NCBI GenBank assembly: GCA_019636755.1
Contig: JAHBWZ010000006.1
Span: 1-64,000, forward strand
Direction: 5' to 3'
DNA: 64,000 nt
Origin: Phycisphaeraceae bacterium
Lineage (GTDB): Bacteria; Planctomycetota; Phycisphaerae; Phycisphaerales; SM1A02
The translations under genes and the position numbers were made by a program. Shown piece by piece: positions 35,769 through 44,606 of the stretch (position 1 is its first letter; the number at the start of each line of letters is the position of its first letter). The notes under the pieces are model-generated. The model was not told the origin of the DNA and did no database searches. It worked only from the letters and a program-made list of their open reading frames with translations.

Positions 35769-36589
35769 AGGTGATCGACAACCGTGCTTCGCACGTAGCG
35801 GTGAAAGACGATGGCCACCGCGGCGCTCATGACGGAGATCGTGACGCACACCAGGGTGTCGACCGCCGGCGAGACGACGGCGCGACCGGCATCGCCGAGG
35901 ACCAGCATCTTCGGGACCGCGACGAAGTACGCGACCGGGTTGATCGTCGCCAGCGGACGGAGCGACTCGGGAAGATCCGAAGCGGCATAGAGCACCGGGG
36001 AGAGGAAGATCCCGATGCGAAGCGCGACCGGCACGATGCGCCGCAGATCGGGAAGCATGACGGCAATGCCGCCGATGACCGACGCAACGCAGACCATGAA
36101 GACGGCGAAGAGCAGGTAGTACGGGACAAGCAGCAGCGCGGCGGCGGAGAGTCCGCGCGTCATCGCGATGAGCGAGAGCAGCAGGACGGATGCGATGAGC
36201 GTCTCGATCAGGACCTGCACGACCGAGACGACCGGAATGAGTTCGATCGGAAAGTTGATCTGCCGCACGAGCGGCGTATGCGACTGATAGGACGCCAGAC
36301 CGCGCGAAACGCAGTTCGCGAAGAACAGCCAGGGAACGAGGCCCGCGAACATCATGACGGCAAGGTCGAGTCCCGACGCGCCGCCGGGCGTACTGCCCCG
36401 GAAGACGACGTAGAGAAGCACGTACGTTCCGAGCAGCAGCAGCGGCTCGAGGACCGCCCAGAGGAGTCCCGCGGCGGTGCCCGCATAGGACTGGCGGACT
36501 TCGTACCACGTCAATTCCGTGAGGACATGCAGCCGGTGCAGAGTCCGGCGGCGCGCCGGGGAAAGCGGGTCATGGGCCACGGACGTCAT
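35765..36589 (-). CDS. ABC transporter permease, polysaccharide export (Wzm type)
   Basis: A 274-residue ABC-2-type membrane protein with six predicted helices, for example GLLWAVLEPLLLLGTYVLLYVVF, LAVMMFAGLVPWLFFANCV, VVSVVQVLIETLIASVLLLSLIAM, LLLVPYYLLFAVFMVCVASVI and VSPAVDTLVCVTISVMSAAVAIV. The cytoplasmic N-terminus has the amphipathic LTELTWYEVRQSYAGT motif of polysaccharide exporters. It has ATGA overlaps on both sides, with the asparagine synthetase stop and the ATPase start, so expression is coupled. It is the transmembrane half of the exporter. Confidence 0.92.
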   Translation of the reverse strand: MTSVAHDPLSPARRRTLHRLHVLTELTWYEVRQSYAGTAAGLLWAVLEPLLLLGTYVLLYVVFRGSTPGGASGLDLAVMMFAGLVPWLFFANCVSRGLASYQSHTPLVRQINFPIELIPVVSVVQVLIETLIASVLLLSLIAMTRGLSAAALLLVPYYLLFAVFMVCVASVIGGIAVMLPDLRRIVPVALRIGIFLSPVLYAASDLPESLRPLATINPVAYFVAVPKMLVLGDAGRAVVSPAVDTLVCVTISVMSAAVAIVFHRYVRSTVVDHL

Positions 36590-38643
36590 GTCTGGGTCGC
36601 CTCCCGGACCGCGATCGCCGCTCGTGCGGAACCGGCCTCGCCGCGCCCCTGCACCGTGTCCGCAAAATGCCTCTGGATCCACTCCACGCTCAGCAGTGAC
36701 CAGATCAGCAGGCGATGATTCTGCTGGCCGTTGAAGTGCTCCTCCAGCCGGCGGGCGATCTCCGCCTGGTCGAACCAGGGACGCGTGGTCGTACGGCGGT
36801 CCAGGAGAATCTCCTTGATGTAGTCCATGGAGGGCCCGCGGTACCAGTTCGCATCCGGCGGTGAGAACCCCTGCTTGCGCCGGTACACGAACTCCGCCGG
36901 AAGGTTCTGTTCCATCGCGCGCCGGAGGACGAGCTTGCCGTCGGCGGTCTCGAACGAGGCGGTACCCGAGGGTCCGTCCGTCGCGGGCAGCCGGATCTTC
37001 GCCGCCGCGGGAATCCGGAAGGCGAGATCGGCCAGCGCGTTGTCGAGGAACGGCACGCGCGTCTCCAGCCCGTGCGCCATCGACACATGGTCGTCCGTGA
37101 TCAGCAGGCCCTGGAGGAACGTGCGGAACTCGAAGTGCAGCACGCGGGCGAGCTTCGCGTCGATGTCGAACGCCCCGGTCCGGTCCGTCGGAAGCCCGCG
37201 CAGCACGTCTTCCATCGCCGCGCGTGCCGCGGGCAGGTGGGCGCGCATCTCCGGCGAGAAGATGCGGGGCAGTTCCTCCGCCGGGAGCAGCCGGTGCCAG
37301 GTGGAGAACAGCGCGGCGTCCAGCGCCGCGGCGTCCGGTGCCGAGAACGCCGGCCGATAGCGCCAGGGGTATCCGGCAAAGAGCTCGTCCCCCGCGGTCC
37401 CGGCGAGGCAGACCTTGACGAACCGGCTCGCCAGTTTCGCGACGTACCAGTTCTGGTGGCACATGCCGACGCGCGGATCATCCATGTGCCAGGCGATGCG
37501 CTCCATGGCGGCGGGCATGTCTCCCGCGTGGAGGACGACGGCGTAGTGCTCGGTCTGGAGGAGGTAGGAGAGCTGCTCCGCGTCGGCGCGCTCGTCGAAT
37601 CCCTGCTCGATGCCGTTGACGTTGGTGAGATCGAATCCGCCCGTGAACGTCATGAGGCGCGGAATCGATCGACCCGCGACCGCGACGATCGAGCCGCTGT
37701 CCATGCCGCCCGAGAGGTACGAGCCGACCGGGACATCGCTGACGAGCTGGCGCGTGACCGCCGCGCGGAAGGCCTCCGCCACCTGCCCCGCCAGATCCTC
37801 GGGGCGTCCCAGGTCCGGCTCCGGCGCCGGGAAGGCGTCATGAAACCGGCGCAGCACGGGCCGCCGGGCGGACGCCGGCGCACACTCCAGGAACTCGCCC
37901 GGCTGGAGCAGCGACACGCCCTCCCAGATCGTGCTGCGGCCGAAGACGTTCTGGAACGTCATGTACTGGGCCAGCCCGTCCCGCGACATGACGGCGGGGA
38001 CGATGCCGGAGGCGAAGAGCGCCTTCGCCTCGCTGGCGAAGAGGAGCATGCCGCCCGAGATCGCGTAATACAGCGGCTTCACACCGAAGCGATCGCGCAC
38101 GAGCACGAGCCGGTTCTCGACGCGGTCGTAGATCGCCGCTGCGAACATGCCGTCCAGGCGCGGAAGGCCGCGTTCGCCGTACTCCTCCCACAGATGCAGA
38201 AGGACCTCGGTGTCGCTGCGCGTCCGGAAGGTGCAGCCCCGCGCGGCGAGTTCATCCCGCATCGCCTGGTGGTTGTAGATCTCACCGTTGTACACGACCC
38301 ATGTGCGCCGGTCCGACGACGCCATCGGCTGGTGCCCGGTGTGCGTCAGATCGATGATCGAGAGCCGGCGATGCCCGAGCCCGACACTGAACCGGCAGCG
38401 CGACGTCTCATCGTGGAAGTAGGCGCCACCGAAGACCGCCAGGTGCTCGTTGAGGTGCCGGAACTCCGGATCGGCAAAGGCGCACCAGTGCGCGCCGCGT
38501 CCCGTCGCCGGATCCGGCGGCGTGAAGAGCGCGTACCCGGCATCGTCCGGGCCCCGGTGCGCCAGGGCATCACACATCCGGCGCAGCGCCCGCGCATCCA
38601 CCGGCTGCTCGCCCAGTCCAACGATGCCCGCGATTCCGCACAC
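36586..38643 (-). CDS. asnB: asparagine synthetase (glutamine-hydrolysing), polysaccharide-locus copy
   Basis: A 685-residue class II amidotransferase. The start is the GTG at 38641-38643, because the next codon gives the catalytic N-terminal Cys (CGIAGIVG). GATase motifs are HRGPDDAGY, GHRRLSIIDL and VYNGEIYNH. The synthetase domain has the ATP loop SYLSGGMDSGSIVAV and LAGTAGDELFAGYPWRY. Inside a polysaccharide operon such paralogues often amidate sugar carboxylates rather than aspartate (an inference, as in uronamide-containing O-antigens). AGAGG and GGAGG elements precede the GTG, and a strong hairpin lies about 25 bases upstream. Its end overlaps the Wzm-type permease start. Confidence 0.9.
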   Translation of the reverse strand: MCGIAGIVGLGEQPVDARALRRMCDALAHRGPDDAGYALFTPPDPATGRGAHWCAFADPEFRHLNEHLAVFGGAYFHDETSRCRFSVGLGHRRLSIIDLTHTGHQPMASSDRRTWVVYNGEIYNHQAMRDELAARGCTFRTRSDTEVLLHLWEEYGERGLPRLDGMFAAAIYDRVENRLVLVRDRFGVKPLYYAISGGMLLFASEAKALFASGIVPAVMSRDGLAQYMTFQNVFGRSTIWEGVSLLQPGEFLECAPASARRPVLRRFHDAFPAPEPDLGRPEDLAGQVAEAFRAAVTRQLVSDVPVGSYLSGGMDSGSIVAVAGRSIPRLMTFTGGFDLTNVNGIEQGFDERADAEQLSYLLQTEHYAVVLHAGDMPAAMERIAWHMDDPRVGMCHQNWYVAKLASRFVKVCLAGTAGDELFAGYPWRYRPAFSAPDAAALDAALFSTWHRLLPAEELPRIFSPEMRAHLPAARAAMEDVLRGLPTDRTGAFDIDAKLARVLHFEFRTFLQGLLITDDHVSMAHGLETRVPFLDNALADLAFRIPAAAKIRLPATDGPSGTASFETADGKLVLRRAMEQNLPAEFVYRRKQGFSPPDANWYRGPSMDYIKEILLDRRTTTRPWFDQAEIARRLEEHFNGQQNHRLLIWSLLSVEWIQRHFADTVQGRGEAGSARAAIAVREATQT

Positions 38644-38668
38644 GACCTCTGCACGCCCTCCGGCGGCC

Positions 38669-38687
38669 GGTCCCGCCTGGCGGGACC
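38669..38687. other. palindromic hairpin upstream of the asparagine synthetase start
   Basis: GGTCCCGCCTGGCGGGACC folds into a strong stem about 25 bases before the GTG. The surrounding stretch (38690-38780) is rich in irregular GATCCG and GGTCC motifs. It may affect read-through or translation within the operon, but nothing shows that it is regulatory. Confidence 0.4.
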
Positions 38688-38835
38688 CGATCCGCCCATG
38701 TGATCCGGTCAGGACCCGTCCGGACCCGCTCAGGATCCGATCGGGCTTCGATCCGACTCCGGTCCCGTCCGGCGCGCCCGTGGGCGCGGCGGTGGCCCGC
38801 ACCGCCGGCGCCGGCCGCACGCCGGCACGACCGGA

Positions 38836-39852
38836 TCACCCGTTGCTCACCCCCCCGATGGCCAGCTGCTTGCCCTTGAGGCCGAGCGCGTCCTCCCGCC
38901 GCCAGTCGATCAGCGACTGCATGCCTTCCTCCAGGTCGATCGACCAGCGGAATCCGAGATCGCGCTCCGCCGCCTTCGGGCAGCCGATCCGGTTCGTCAC
39001 GAAGGTGAGCCCTGCCTTCTCATACTGGATCTGCTGATCGCTCCCGGTGAGCGAGAGGAGAAGTTCAGCCAGTTCCCGCAGCGAGGTCCCGATGCCGCGT
39101 CCGACGTTGTAGCAGCGCCCCGGCGTGCCCCGGTCCATGGCCAGGACATTCGATCGCGCTACGTCGGTGACGTGCACGAAGTCATATCGCTGAGAGCCGT
39201 CGCCGAAGACGACCGGTGGCAGACCGGACTCGATCCGGTCCAGCATCCTGTGCATCACCGCGATATAGGCGCCCTTGTAGTCCTGCCGCGGTCCGTAGAC
39301 GTTCATGTACCGGAGCCCGATCCAGTCAAGCCCGTATCGCCGGCCGAGGCTCCGGAAGAAGTGCTCGCCCGCGATCTTGGTCGCGCCGTAGAACGTGTCG
39401 TTGTTGTACGGATGCTCCTCGGTCATCGGGATCTCGAGCGCGTCTCCGTAGACCGATGCCGAGGAGGAGTACACGACGCGCCGCACGCGATTGCGGATCG
39501 CCGCCATCGCGACATTGAAGGTCCCGCGGACATTGACCTCGAACGCGGTCTCGGGGTATTCGTGGCACTGCAGGATCCACAGCGCCGCCAGGTGGAAGAC
39601 CGTGTCACAGCCCTCCATGGCCTTCTCCAGGATGTCGCGCTGCAGGACGTCTCCGCCGTGCGGGAAGATCGTCACCCGCGGATCGCGCAGCGCCTCGGAC
39701 AGGTTGTGCAGCGAGCCGCGGAAGAAGTTGTCGTAGACGACGATCTCGCCGACATCGGTCTGCAGCAGTTCGTCGACGACGTGGCTGCCGATCAGCCCTG
39801 CCCCACCGATGACGAGGACCTTCCGACCCGACAGAGTGCTCTCGACCGACAC
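38836..39852 (-). CDS. NAD-dependent epimerase (UDP-glucose 4-epimerase-like)
   Basis: A 338-residue extended SDR. NAD binding is by VIGGAGLIGSHVVDELL, the active site is YSSSASVYG with YGATK, and GLRYMNVYGPRQ and YDFVHVTDVARSN are sugar-nucleotide epimerase signatures. It is the first gene of the main polysaccharide operon. I take the GTG at 39850-39852 (VSVESTLSG) as the start because AAGGAG lies 7 bases upstream. An ATG-initiated frame extends to 40110 and would read the tandem 16-bp repeats as a repetitive peptide, which is unlike the family. It supplies a modified nucleotide sugar for the glycosyltransferases. Confidence 0.9.
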   Translation of the reverse strand: MSVESTLSGRKVLVIGGAGLIGSHVVDELLQTDVGEIVVYDNFFRGSLHNLSEALRDPRVTIFPHGGDVLQRDILEKAMEGCDTVFHLAALWILQCHEYPETAFEVNVRGTFNVAMAAIRNRVRRVVYSSSASVYGDALEIPMTEEHPYNNDTFYGATKIAGEHFFRSLGRRYGLDWIGLRYMNVYGPRQDYKGAYIAVMHRMLDRIESGLPPVVFGDGSQRYDFVHVTDVARSNVLAMDRGTPGRCYNVGRGIGTSLRELAELLLSLTGSDQQIQYEKAGLTFVTNRIGCPKAAERDLGFRWSIDLEEGMQSLIDWRREDALGLKGKQLAIGGVSNG

Positions 39853-39864
39853 GCGTCTGCTCCT

Positions 39865-39960
39865 TGTTCCGGCTGATCCCTGTTCCGGCTGATCCCTGTT
39901 CCGGCTGATCCCTGTTCCGGCTGATCCCTGTTCCGGCCGATCCCTGTTCCGGCCGATCCG
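39865..39960. repeat. six tandem 16-bp repeats abutting the ribosome site of the epimerase gene
   Basis: The unit TGTTCCGGCTGATCCC occurs six times without gaps; the two copies farthest from the gene carry a C in place of one T, and the last also ends in G. The array touches the AAGGAG ribosome site (39860-39865, minus strand), so copy-number change would alter the 5' leader directly before the first gene of the polysaccharide operon. Confidence 0.97.
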
Positions 39961-40184
39961 GACTCGACCGGGAGTTCCGGGGACCTCGATGGCTGCGATT
40001 CCTCTCGGGATGCCGATCCCGGTGGCTCCGGACCGCGGCGGCGGATGCCTTCCGACGGCTCCCCGCGGGGTGCGGGGGACGGCATGGCGCAAGGCGGGTC
40101 GGCTGGTCACCGGCGCCGTACCCGGGCGTGGCCGCGGCCGGCCGGTTGCCGGGAGCCGAGGGTCGGATCCGCCACGACGTGCGG

Positions 40185-40213
40185 AAGATATGACCCCCCG
40201 TCGCGGGTGTCAA
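40185..40213 (-). promoter_or_regulatory. sigma-70 promoter of the main polysaccharide operon
   Basis: Minus strand TTGACA (40208-40213), 17-bp spacer, TATCTT (40185-40190). The start site would be near 40178, leaving a leader of about 325 bases that contains the tandem repeats before the epimerase start at 39852. Confidence 0.75.
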
Positions 40214-40347
40214 TGAACTCGGTGCCGTTGCTCACCGCGTCCGGCATCCTCATATCCTCCCGCCCATGACACGGCCACCGACGCGGCGGATGCACACGCG
40301 ACGCGCCCCGGAACCGGCGCGTTCCGGACGCGGCGGTACGTGAGGGC

Positions 40348-42336
40348 ATGTGCGGGCTGGCGGGCATCATCGCGGAGGCACCGTTCGACGGCTCGATCGC
40401 CGGCACGCTCTGCGCCGCGCTCCGCCACCGCGGCCCGGACGGCGCCGGGATACTCGTCGGATCACCCGATCGTCGACCGGTCCCGTCGTACGACGCTCTG
40501 CCGCCGCACGGTGGCGCCGGCGCGGACGCGCCGCGCGGCGCACGATATGCATTCGCGCATACGCGCCTCGCGATCCTCGACCTCACCGCGCACGCGCGGC
40601 AGCCGATCTGCACCGCGTGCGGACGGTATGCGCTCCTTTTCAACGGCGAGATCTATGACCATCTCTGTCACCGGCCGGACCTCGAGCGCGCCGGCGCCAC
40701 GTTCCGGTCGCACGGCGACGCGGAGACGCTGCTGGCACTGCTGGCGCACCGGGGCGTGCAGGCACTCGGCGGCGTCACCGGCATGTACGCGCTGGCGTTC
40801 ATCGACTTCGAGCGCCGCACCGTCACGCTGACGCGCGACCCCTTCGGCATCAAGCCGCTCTTCATCGCCCGCCGGCCGGGCATGACCGCCTTCGCCTCCG
40901 AGCCCGCCGCGCTGCTGCGCCTTCCGGGCATCCACGCCCGCGCCGATCATGCCCGGGCGCTGACCTACCTGCGATCCGGACTCACCGACCACGACGACGG
41001 GACGATGTTCGCCGGCATCGATCACGTTCCCGCCGGACATCTCGTGGAGATCCACCTGGACACCGGGCGGCCGGGGCCGCCCCGGCGCAACGCCGTGGTC
41101 CCGACCGCGCCACCACCCGAGTCGGGCGTGCATGCGGATCTCGCGAGCGCCGCGGCGGCCCTCCGCGCCCGACTGGAGGCGAGTGTCCGCCTCCACATGC
41201 TGAGCGATGTCCCGATCGGCACCGCGCTCTCCGGCGGCATCGACTCCTCGGCGATCATCGCGCTGATGCGCCGCGTGCTCGGCCCGGGGCCCGAGATCCA
41301 TGCGATCGGCTTCTGCGCGGACGATCCCGCCATCGACGAGACGCGCTGGATCGATCGCGCGGCCGAGGCCGCCGGTGCCCGGGTGATCCACGTGCGCGCC
41401 GATGCCTCCGGCCTCGCCGCCGATCTGTCCTCGCTCGTCCGCGCGCAGGGCGAGCCGTTCGGGTCAACAAGCCTCTTTGCTCAGTGGTGTGTCTTCCGCG
41501 CGGCGCGGGAACACGGCATCAAGGTGATGCTCGACGGCCAGGGCGCCGACGAACTCTTCGCGGGATACCGGCCGTTTGCGGCAGCGCGGATCGCGTCCCT
41601 GCTGCGCCGTGGACGGCTTCCGGCCGCGGCGCGTCTGCTGGGCTCGGCGGCGCACCTTCCCGGCGGCGGGCTCCGCCTGGGCGCCCGCGCCCTGCGCGAT
41701 GCCTTCCCGGCATGCGGCATCGCCGGCGGGGATCCATCGCTGATCGACCGCGGGCATCGGCGTCAGGGACGGCGCCGGGCGGAGACCCCGTGCCGCGCGA
41801 ACTCGCCGTGGGCCACGCGCGGGTCGGAGGTCCTGACCGATCAGCTCCGGCTCGCCGTCGAGCGGCTCAGCCTGCCCATGCTGCTGCGCTACGAGGATCG
41901 GAATGCGATGGCATGGTCCGTCGAGAGCCGCGTGCCGTTCTGCACGTCGGATCTTGCCCGATTCGCCTTCGCCTGCGACGAGTCCCTCCTGATCGGCAGC
42001 GACGGCATCGGCAAGCGCGTGCTGCGCCAGGCGATGCGCGGCCTTGTACCGGATGAGATCCTCGACCGGCGCGAGAAGATCGCGTTCGCCACCCCGGAAC
42101 GGGCCTGGCTTCCGGCCCTGCTTCCGCAGATCCGCGCCGCACTGATCGACGGGCCCGGTCGCGCCATTCCCCTGCTCGACCACGCCTCAGTCGTGTCCCG
42201 GATCGAACGGATCTCGCCCGCGCCGCCGGGCGCCGGCCGGTCAGCCCGGACGTTCGACCGCGCCGGCACCCCGGCGCTCTTCCGCGCCTGGTGTCTCGCG
42301 GCCTGGACGGAGACGTTCGATGTCCGGTGGTCATGA
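40348..42336 (+). CDS. asnB: asparagine synthetase (glutamine-hydrolysing), second copy
   Basis: A 662-residue class II amidotransferase, divergent from the main polysaccharide operon. It starts Met-Cys, giving the catalytic Cys after Met removal (MCGLAGIIAE). Motifs are LRHRGPDGAG, FAHTRLAILDLT, LLFNGEIYDH, TRDPFGIKPLF, the ATP loop ALSGGIDSSAIIAL, MLDGQGADELFAGYRPF and MAWSVESRVPF. It resembles exosortase- and polysaccharide-associated AsnB proteins more than a housekeeping enzyme, which is an inference from context. It is not a recent duplicate of the copy at 36586, since the two differ widely. A GAGGG element lies just before the ATG. Confidence 0.9.
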   Translation: MCGLAGIIAEAPFDGSIAGTLCAALRHRGPDGAGILVGSPDRRPVPSYDALPPHGGAGADAPRGARYAFAHTRLAILDLTAHARQPICTACGRYALLFNGEIYDHLCHRPDLERAGATFRSHGDAETLLALLAHRGVQALGGVTGMYALAFIDFERRTVTLTRDPFGIKPLFIARRPGMTAFASEPAALLRLPGIHARADHARALTYLRSGLTDHDDGTMFAGIDHVPAGHLVEIHLDTGRPGPPRRNAVVPTAPPPESGVHADLASAAAALRARLEASVRLHMLSDVPIGTALSGGIDSSAIIALMRRVLGPGPEIHAIGFCADDPAIDETRWIDRAAEAAGARVIHVRADASGLAADLSSLVRAQGEPFGSTSLFAQWCVFRAAREHGIKVMLDGQGADELFAGYRPFAAARIASLLRRGRLPAAARLLGSAAHLPGGGLRLGARALRDAFPACGIAGGDPSLIDRGHRRQGRRRAETPCRANSPWATRGSEVLTDQLRLAVERLSLPMLLRYEDRNAMAWSVESRVPFCTSDLARFAFACDESLLIGSDGIGKRVLRQAMRGLVPDEILDRREKIAFATPERAWLPALLPQIRAALIDGPGRAIPLLDHASVVSRIERISPAPPGAGRSARTFDRAGTPALFRAWCLAAWTETFDVRWS

Positions 42337-42381
42337 CGTGCGGACGCGCCGCACGGCGCCGGCGATCCCGGTGACCCGAAA

Positions 42382-42455
42382 CGCGCCCGGGAGGATTCGA
42401 ACCTCCGACCTTCGGTTTAGGAAACCGATGCTCTATCCTGCTGAGCTACGAGCGC
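42382..42455 (-). tRNA. tRNA-Arg (anticodon CCT)
   Basis: A 74-nt cloverleaf. The acceptor arms GCGCTCG and CGGGCGC pair fully, allowing one G-U. The anticodon stem TCGGT/ACCGA encloses the loop TTCCTAA, giving anticodon CCT, which reads AGG. The T arm is GGAGG-TTCGAAT-CCTCC. The discriminator base is G, and the 3' CCA is not encoded. Confidence 0.95.
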
Positions 42456-42505
42456 CGCGAACCGGCATGGTATCGCCCGCGCCGCCCGACAGCCGCACGG
42501 TGGGA

Positions 42506-42781
42506 TCAGGTGGAGCCCGGACCGGACTCCATGCGGGCCTTGATCAGGCGCTCGCCCTGCTCCGCCGTGATGGACCCCTCGGCGATGTAGGCGGCGATCT
42601 CGCGCCGCGACCGCTCACGCGCCGACGTCGCGAGGATCTGCCGGAGGGTGATGAGCGACGACCAGATGACGAACGTGACCGCCAGAATGACCGGGACGAG
42701 ATTCCTCCCGACCGCCTCCGAGAGGCCGCTCACGGAGGCGAATGCAGGACAGGCGTGTACGGTAATCTCAGCGATGAACAT
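42506..42781 (-). CDS. small membrane protein, unrecognised
   Basis: A 91-residue protein with one membrane helix (NLVPVILAVTFVIWSSLITL) followed by a basic stretch and a short C-terminal helical motif, REIAAYIAEGSITAEQGERLIKA. This tail resembles short domains found at the ends of many small bacterial membrane proteins, where the I-A-E-G-x-I-T pattern recurs. No function is known. It is divergent from the glycosyltransferase at 42963, with tRNA-Arg just downstream. ATG 42781 is the only reasonable start in frame. Confidence 0.65.
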   Translation of the reverse strand: MFIAEITVHACPAFASVSGLSEAVGRNLVPVILAVTFVIWSSLITLRQILATSARERSRREIAAYIAEGSITAEQGERLIKARMESGPGST

Positions 42782-42962
42782 GGTTCCCGTGCCTTTCAGG
42801 TCCTCTCATTCTGCGGTGCCGTGACGGATCCGGCAATCGGGCCGGAGACGCACCGGGCGCGCCACGCATCGAGAAGCGGGCCTCATTGGGGGTCCGTCCC
42901 GAATGATTGCACCGGACACGGGCCGGGCCGGTCCGCCATGATGATGCTCCGCCTGCACGCCG

Positions 42963-44606
42963 ATGTCCCGGACCGCTGAACCCGTGGCCGAACTGATCGA
43001 ATTCCCTCTGCTGGTGTACCTGTTCGCGATTCTCGCGGGCTTTACGCTCCTCGGCACCCATCGCGCGATCCTCGCGATATTCACGCGCCCGGTCCCGCAC
43101 GGGTCCGCGCCACCGTGCAGCGGCCAGGTCGCGACAGGCCCGCCTGCGGGAGGTCCGGCCCCGCCGCGCATCACGATCCAGGTCCCGCTGTTCAACGAGC
43201 CGACCGTCGCCGCACGGGTGATCCGCGCGGTCGCGGCCATCGACTATCCACCCGATCGACTGGAGATCCAGGTCCTCGACGACTCGACGGACCGGACGTC
43301 CGCAATCGTCTCGCAGACGATCGACGGGATCCGCGCCGAGATGGGGGCCGGGGCACCCGGCCTCGAGCACCTCCGCCGCGATCGCCGCGACGGATTCAAG
43401 GCCGGCGCGCTCGCGGCGGGGCTCGCCCGCGCCACCGGCACGTTCATCGCGATCTTCGACGCCGACTTCATACCGCCACCGGAGTTCCTGAGGCGGACAC
43501 TGCCCTTCCTTGAGGACCCGCGCGTGGCGGTCGTCCAGGCGCGCTGGACGCATCTGAATCGAACGCAGTCGCTGCTGACACGCGTGCAGGCGCTCACGCT
43601 CGACGCGCACTTCGTCGCGGAACAGGCCGTCCGTGCAGCCGGTGGTCGCTGGCTGACTTTCAATGGCACCGCCGGTGTCTGGCGGCGCAGCGCCATCGAT
43701 GACGCCGGCGGCTGGCTCGCGCGGACGCTCACCGAGGATGCCGACCTCTCCTACCGCGCCCAGCTCCGCGGTCACCGGATCCTGTTTCTCCCGGGACTCG
43801 AAGCGCCCGCCGAACTCCCGACCGGACTCTCCGCCTGGGTCGGCCAGCAGCGACGCTGGACGACGGGCCTGGTGCAGAACGCGATGCTCCTGGCGAGGCC
43901 GATCGTCTCGTCGCCGGCGCCGTGGCGCATCCGCCTGGAGGCGATGCTCCACCTGCTCGCGCCGCTCGCGTACCCGCTGCTCGTCGGGCTGGTGCTCGTC
44001 GGTGCGCTGGCGGCCTTGCTCGGGTATACCCCGATCGCCGTCCCCCGGAGTGTCCCGCTCGCCGCATGCTGGATCTCGCTTGCCGGCGGGTGCGTCGCCA
44101 CGGCCGCCTGGCTGCTGCGCGCCCAGCGCGCGCTCGGCCGGCCCGTCCTCGCGCAGGTGCCGGTCGTCGTCGCCACGATGATGCTCGGCATCGGCCTCGC
44201 GTGGCAGCACACCACCGCCGTCATCCGCGCCGTGCGCGGCCGGCCGGGCGACTTTCTGCGCACGCCGAAGGTCGGCACGGACGCCCCGGCGCGCGGCACG
44301 GCGAGACGGGGGAACCATGGCGCCGGATCGCCGCGCCTCGGATCGAGGGCACCGCGCGTGGCGCGCGGGTCCGTCGAATGCGTGCTCGGCATGACGGCGG
44401 CCGCCGCTGCGTGGGCGGGCTTCAGCGCCGGGCACGCCATCGTGAGCCCGGTCTTCCTGTCGCTCTTCGCGGTCTCGTTTCTGGGCGTCGGTGTCGCGCT
44501 GCTGCGGGATTCACGTGCGGCGGGCCCGCCGTATGAGGCGTCCACGCGGACCGTCAGGGTGTCCCCAGCACCGTCGGCGGAGGCTCCGACCCGGGCCATC
44601 GTGTGA
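42963..44606 (+). CDS. membrane glycosyltransferase family 2 (cellulose synthase-like)
   Basis: A 547-residue processive-type GT2 enzyme. There is an N-terminal helix (EFPLLVYLFAILAGFTLLG). The catalytic domain has PLFNEPTVAARVIRAV, the UDP-binding VLDDSTDRT, the D-x-D-like IFDADFIPP, the TEDADLS acid and QQRRW. Three to four C-terminal helices follow (LLAPLAYPLLVGLVLVGALAALL and others). It resembles CsbB/glucomannan synthase-like proteins that extend a glycan while extruding it. The end overlaps the convergent lipoprotein gene by about 50 bases. GTG 42982 is an alternative start, as no clear ribosome site precedes the ATG. Confidence 0.9.
   Translation: MSRTAEPVAELIEFPLLVYLFAILAGFTLLGTHRAILAIFTRPVPHGSAPPCSGQVATGPPAGGPAPPRITIQVPLFNEPTVAARVIRAVAAIDYPPDRLEIQVLDDSTDRTSAIVSQTIDGIRAEMGAGAPGLEHLRRDRRDGFKAGALAAGLARATGTFIAIFDADFIPPPEFLRRTLPFLEDPRVAVVQARWTHLNRTQSLLTRVQALTLDAHFVAEQAVRAAGGRWLTFNGTAGVWRRSAIDDAGGWLARTLTEDADLSYRAQLRGHRILFLPGLEAPAELPTGLSAWVGQQRRWTTGLVQNAMLLARPIVSSPAPWRIRLEAMLHLLAPLAYPLLVGLVLVGALAALLGYTPIAVPRSVPLAACWISLAGGCVATAAWLLRAQRALGRPVLAQVPVVVATMMLGIGLAWQHTTAVIRAVRGRPGDFLRTPKVGTDAPARGTARRGNHGAGSPRLGSRAPRVARGSVECVLGMTAAAAAWAGFSAGHAIVSPVFLSLFAVSFLGVGVALLRDSRAAGPPYEASTRTVRVSPAPSAEAPTRAIV

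Larger units (their letters stand above)
39853..40347. other. divergent regulatory region of the polysaccharide locus
   Basis: It contains the six 16-bp repeats (39865-39960) and the minus-strand promoter (40185-40213), listed separately. It also has a 7-bp inverted repeat CCGGAAC-N6-GTTCCGG at 40308-40327, just before the plus-strand asparagine synthetase. No plus-strand promoter with good spacing was found (TTGCTC-N19-TATCCT near 40228 is poor). No gene is supported. Confidence 0.6.

Noticed and set aside
38690-38780. Second tandem-repeat array upstream of AsnB
   Set aside because: GATCCG and GGTCC motifs recur irregularly with no fixed unit length.
39865-39960. CRISPR-like array
   Set aside because: The copies are contiguous with no spacers and there are no cas genes in the window; it is a simple tandem repeat.
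39853-40110. N-terminal extension of the epimerase reading through the repeats
   Set aside because: The extension is a repetitive Arg/Gln/Gly peptide, absent from the family, and the GTG at 39852 has a good ribosome site.
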